From NCBI RefSeq assembly GCF_011078175.1, contig NZ_JAALCJ010000001.1, positions 620,001 through 684,000 of the forward strand: a stretch of DNA of 64,000 nucleotides, in the 5' to 3' direction. Below, in pieces: positions 63,323 to 64,000 of the stretch (position 1 is its first letter; every line of letters starts with the position of its first letter). Under the pieces are notes generated by a model. That model was not told where the DNA came from and ran no database searches. It worked only from the letters and a program-made list of their open reading frames with translations. This DNA is from Enterobacter cloacae. Lineage in GTDB: Bacteria > Pseudomonadota > Gammaproteobacteria > Enterobacterales > Enterobacteriaceae. The translations under genes and the position numbers were made by a program.

Positions 63323-64000
63323 AACCCTGTGCGTTGAACACTTTAGAGCGACCATTGAAATCGCGCTTGATTTGAAGACCGACAGCACTCCAGACCAGAG
63401 TGTTGTAGTTGTCGAACGGATTCTGACGCGGGATCATGAAGGTGCCCACCGGCGCGGCAATGCGCGTCTTGATGTACTGCGAGTTGCGCACGTACGCGAT
63501 GAAGTGGTTACCGGTCAGCTTAAAGGTCTGGTTAACAGACTCAATGCGGCCGTAGCGCAGGATATACTCCAGCACGGTGCCTTCTTTGAATCCAGCAGCG
63601 GAGGAGTACGGCTTGCTCATGTTGCGCATGATGTCAGGCGATACCCACACCTTCACCTTCTCCTGGACATAGTTATCGTCCAGCAGTTTCGCGAACGGGC
63701 CAGTGAAGAATGCGACCATCTCATCAGGCGTTGCTGTGGTCAGGTTGATGTTCAGGCCGGACGCACCCAGATCAACCTGGTTGGTGTTGGCGTGGTTGGT
63801 GATACCAGCGCCGACGTAGCCCTTCACCTTCACCTTCGAGTCACCGGAAAGCATGTAGTCGGCCATATCCTCGCGGATAGCGGCAACGTGCGCTTCCTGG
63901 TCGTCGGCCATGGCATCGAGATTTTCCGACTGCATGCCGTTCCACTCTCGCCACTCGCGGCTGTAGCCAGTGTTGAAGATTGGGATCGGGTCGCCAGCTT
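63321..64000 (-). CDS. Major capsid protein (5' part outside window)
   Basis: The last ~226 codons of a capsid gene; the frame is open to the right edge, so it starts beyond the window. Upstream of the internal ATG at 63935 the frame continues as AGDPIPIFNTGYSREWREWNG. Further segments DDQEAHVAAIREDMADYML, VWVSPDIMRNMSKPYSS and IAAPVGTFMIPRQNPFDNYN belong to coat proteins of the DUF6260 type with HK97-like fold. Most abundant virion protein; assembles the head. Confidence 0.85.
   Translation of the reverse strand, partial: AGDPIPIFNTGYSREWREWNGMQSENLDAMADDQEAHVAAIREDMADYMLSGDSKVKVKGYVGAGITNHANTNQVDLGASGLNINLTTATPDEMVAFFTGPFAKLLDDNYVQEKVKVWVSPDIMRNMSKPYSSAAGFKEGTVLEYILRYGRIESVNQTFKLTGNHFIAYVRNSQYIKTRIAAPVGTFMIPRQNPFDNYNTLVWSAVGLQIKRDFNGRSKVFNAQG

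Larger units (their letters stand above)
47400..64000. mobile_element. Prophage, siphophage-like (one end; continues past the window)
   Basis: From about 47.4-47.55 kb every gene is of phage type: a SOS-controlled HumD operon, gtrABC-type O-antigen genes, tailspike, tip protein J, NlpC-type, minor tail proteins, tape measure, tail tube, head-tail joining proteins and capsid. The structural genes are all on the minus strand in the lambda-like order from capsid to tail fibre. The integrase is not in the window and must be at the other end. The exact attachment site between yedD and humD (47325-47556) could not be fixed; no tRNA is present there. Confidence 0.88.

Overview
The window comes from an Enterobacter-like member of the Enterobacteriaceae. 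The gene order around the flagellar region (araHGF, ftnB, yecJ, azuC, yecR, ftnA, yecH, tyrP, yecA, three tRNAs, pgsA, uvrC, uvrY, yecF, sdiA, tcyN, tcyL, dcyD, tcyJ, fliZ, fliA, fliC, fliD, fliS, fliT, amyA, yedD) follows the Escherichia coli K-12 backbone closely, and the proteins are near in sequence to the E. coli ones. Several inserts absent from K-12 at these places (a Dcu transporter, a second liv operon, accessory oxidoreductases, a prophage) fit Enterobacter or a close relative. Genus is inference; the family is secure.

Layout. 1-3.0 kb: arabinose ABC importer (araH partial, araG, araF), minus strand. 3.2-13.1 kb: DJ-1-like protein, ferritin-like FtnB, C4-dicarboxylate carrier, YecJ, the small protein/sRNA locus azuC (27 codons, easily missed), a drug-efflux-type MFS protein, an RpiB-like isomerase, YecR, FtnA, YecH, TyrP (with TyrR boxes) and YecA. 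13.5-30.9 kb: about 17.9 kb between yecA and the tRNA cluster that K-12 does not have. It holds a five-gene branched-chain amino acid ABC operon, an unrecognised ORF, three LysR regulators, an isochorismatase-family hydrolase, an SDR-OsmC operon whose downstream genes are decayed, an operon of small barrel protein/AhpD-like/ChrR-like cupin/FAD amine oxidase, umuDC with a LexA box, an IS3-type transposase relic and a decayed tyrosine integrase next to the tRNA-Leu 3' end. 31.0-47.3 kb: tRNA-Gly, tRNA-Cys, tRNA-Leu, pgsA-uvrC-uvrY, sdiA, the cystine uptake and D-cysteine genes, flagellar regulators, flagellin, cap, chaperones, amylase and YedD. 47.4-64.0 kb: one end of a tailed-phage prophage, running off the window in the major capsid gene.

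How the parts work together. FliA (sigma-28) is made from fliAZ; two very good sigma-28 promoters lie back to back between fliC and fliD, so flagellin and its cap/chaperones respond to the same sigma factor. FtnA and FtnB are iron-storage relatives. UvrC sits behind uvrY as in other enterics. Host umuDC and a prophage HumD-like gene each have a LexA box of their own. The prophage carries gtrABC-type O-antigen glucosylation genes beside its tailspike, a common pairing in which the lysogen changes the surface sugar that phages bind.

The most unusual items are: a perfect 16-bp inverted repeat ahead of the isochorismatase gene; the decayed SDR-OsmC-CMD-ADH operon beside an intact redox operon; a HumD-like protein whose N-terminus starts exactly at the UmuD autocleavage point; an A8 tract that breaks the signal peptide frame of a phage lipoprotein; and the azuC locus with its CRP site. 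No CRISPR array or recognisable new defence system was seen.
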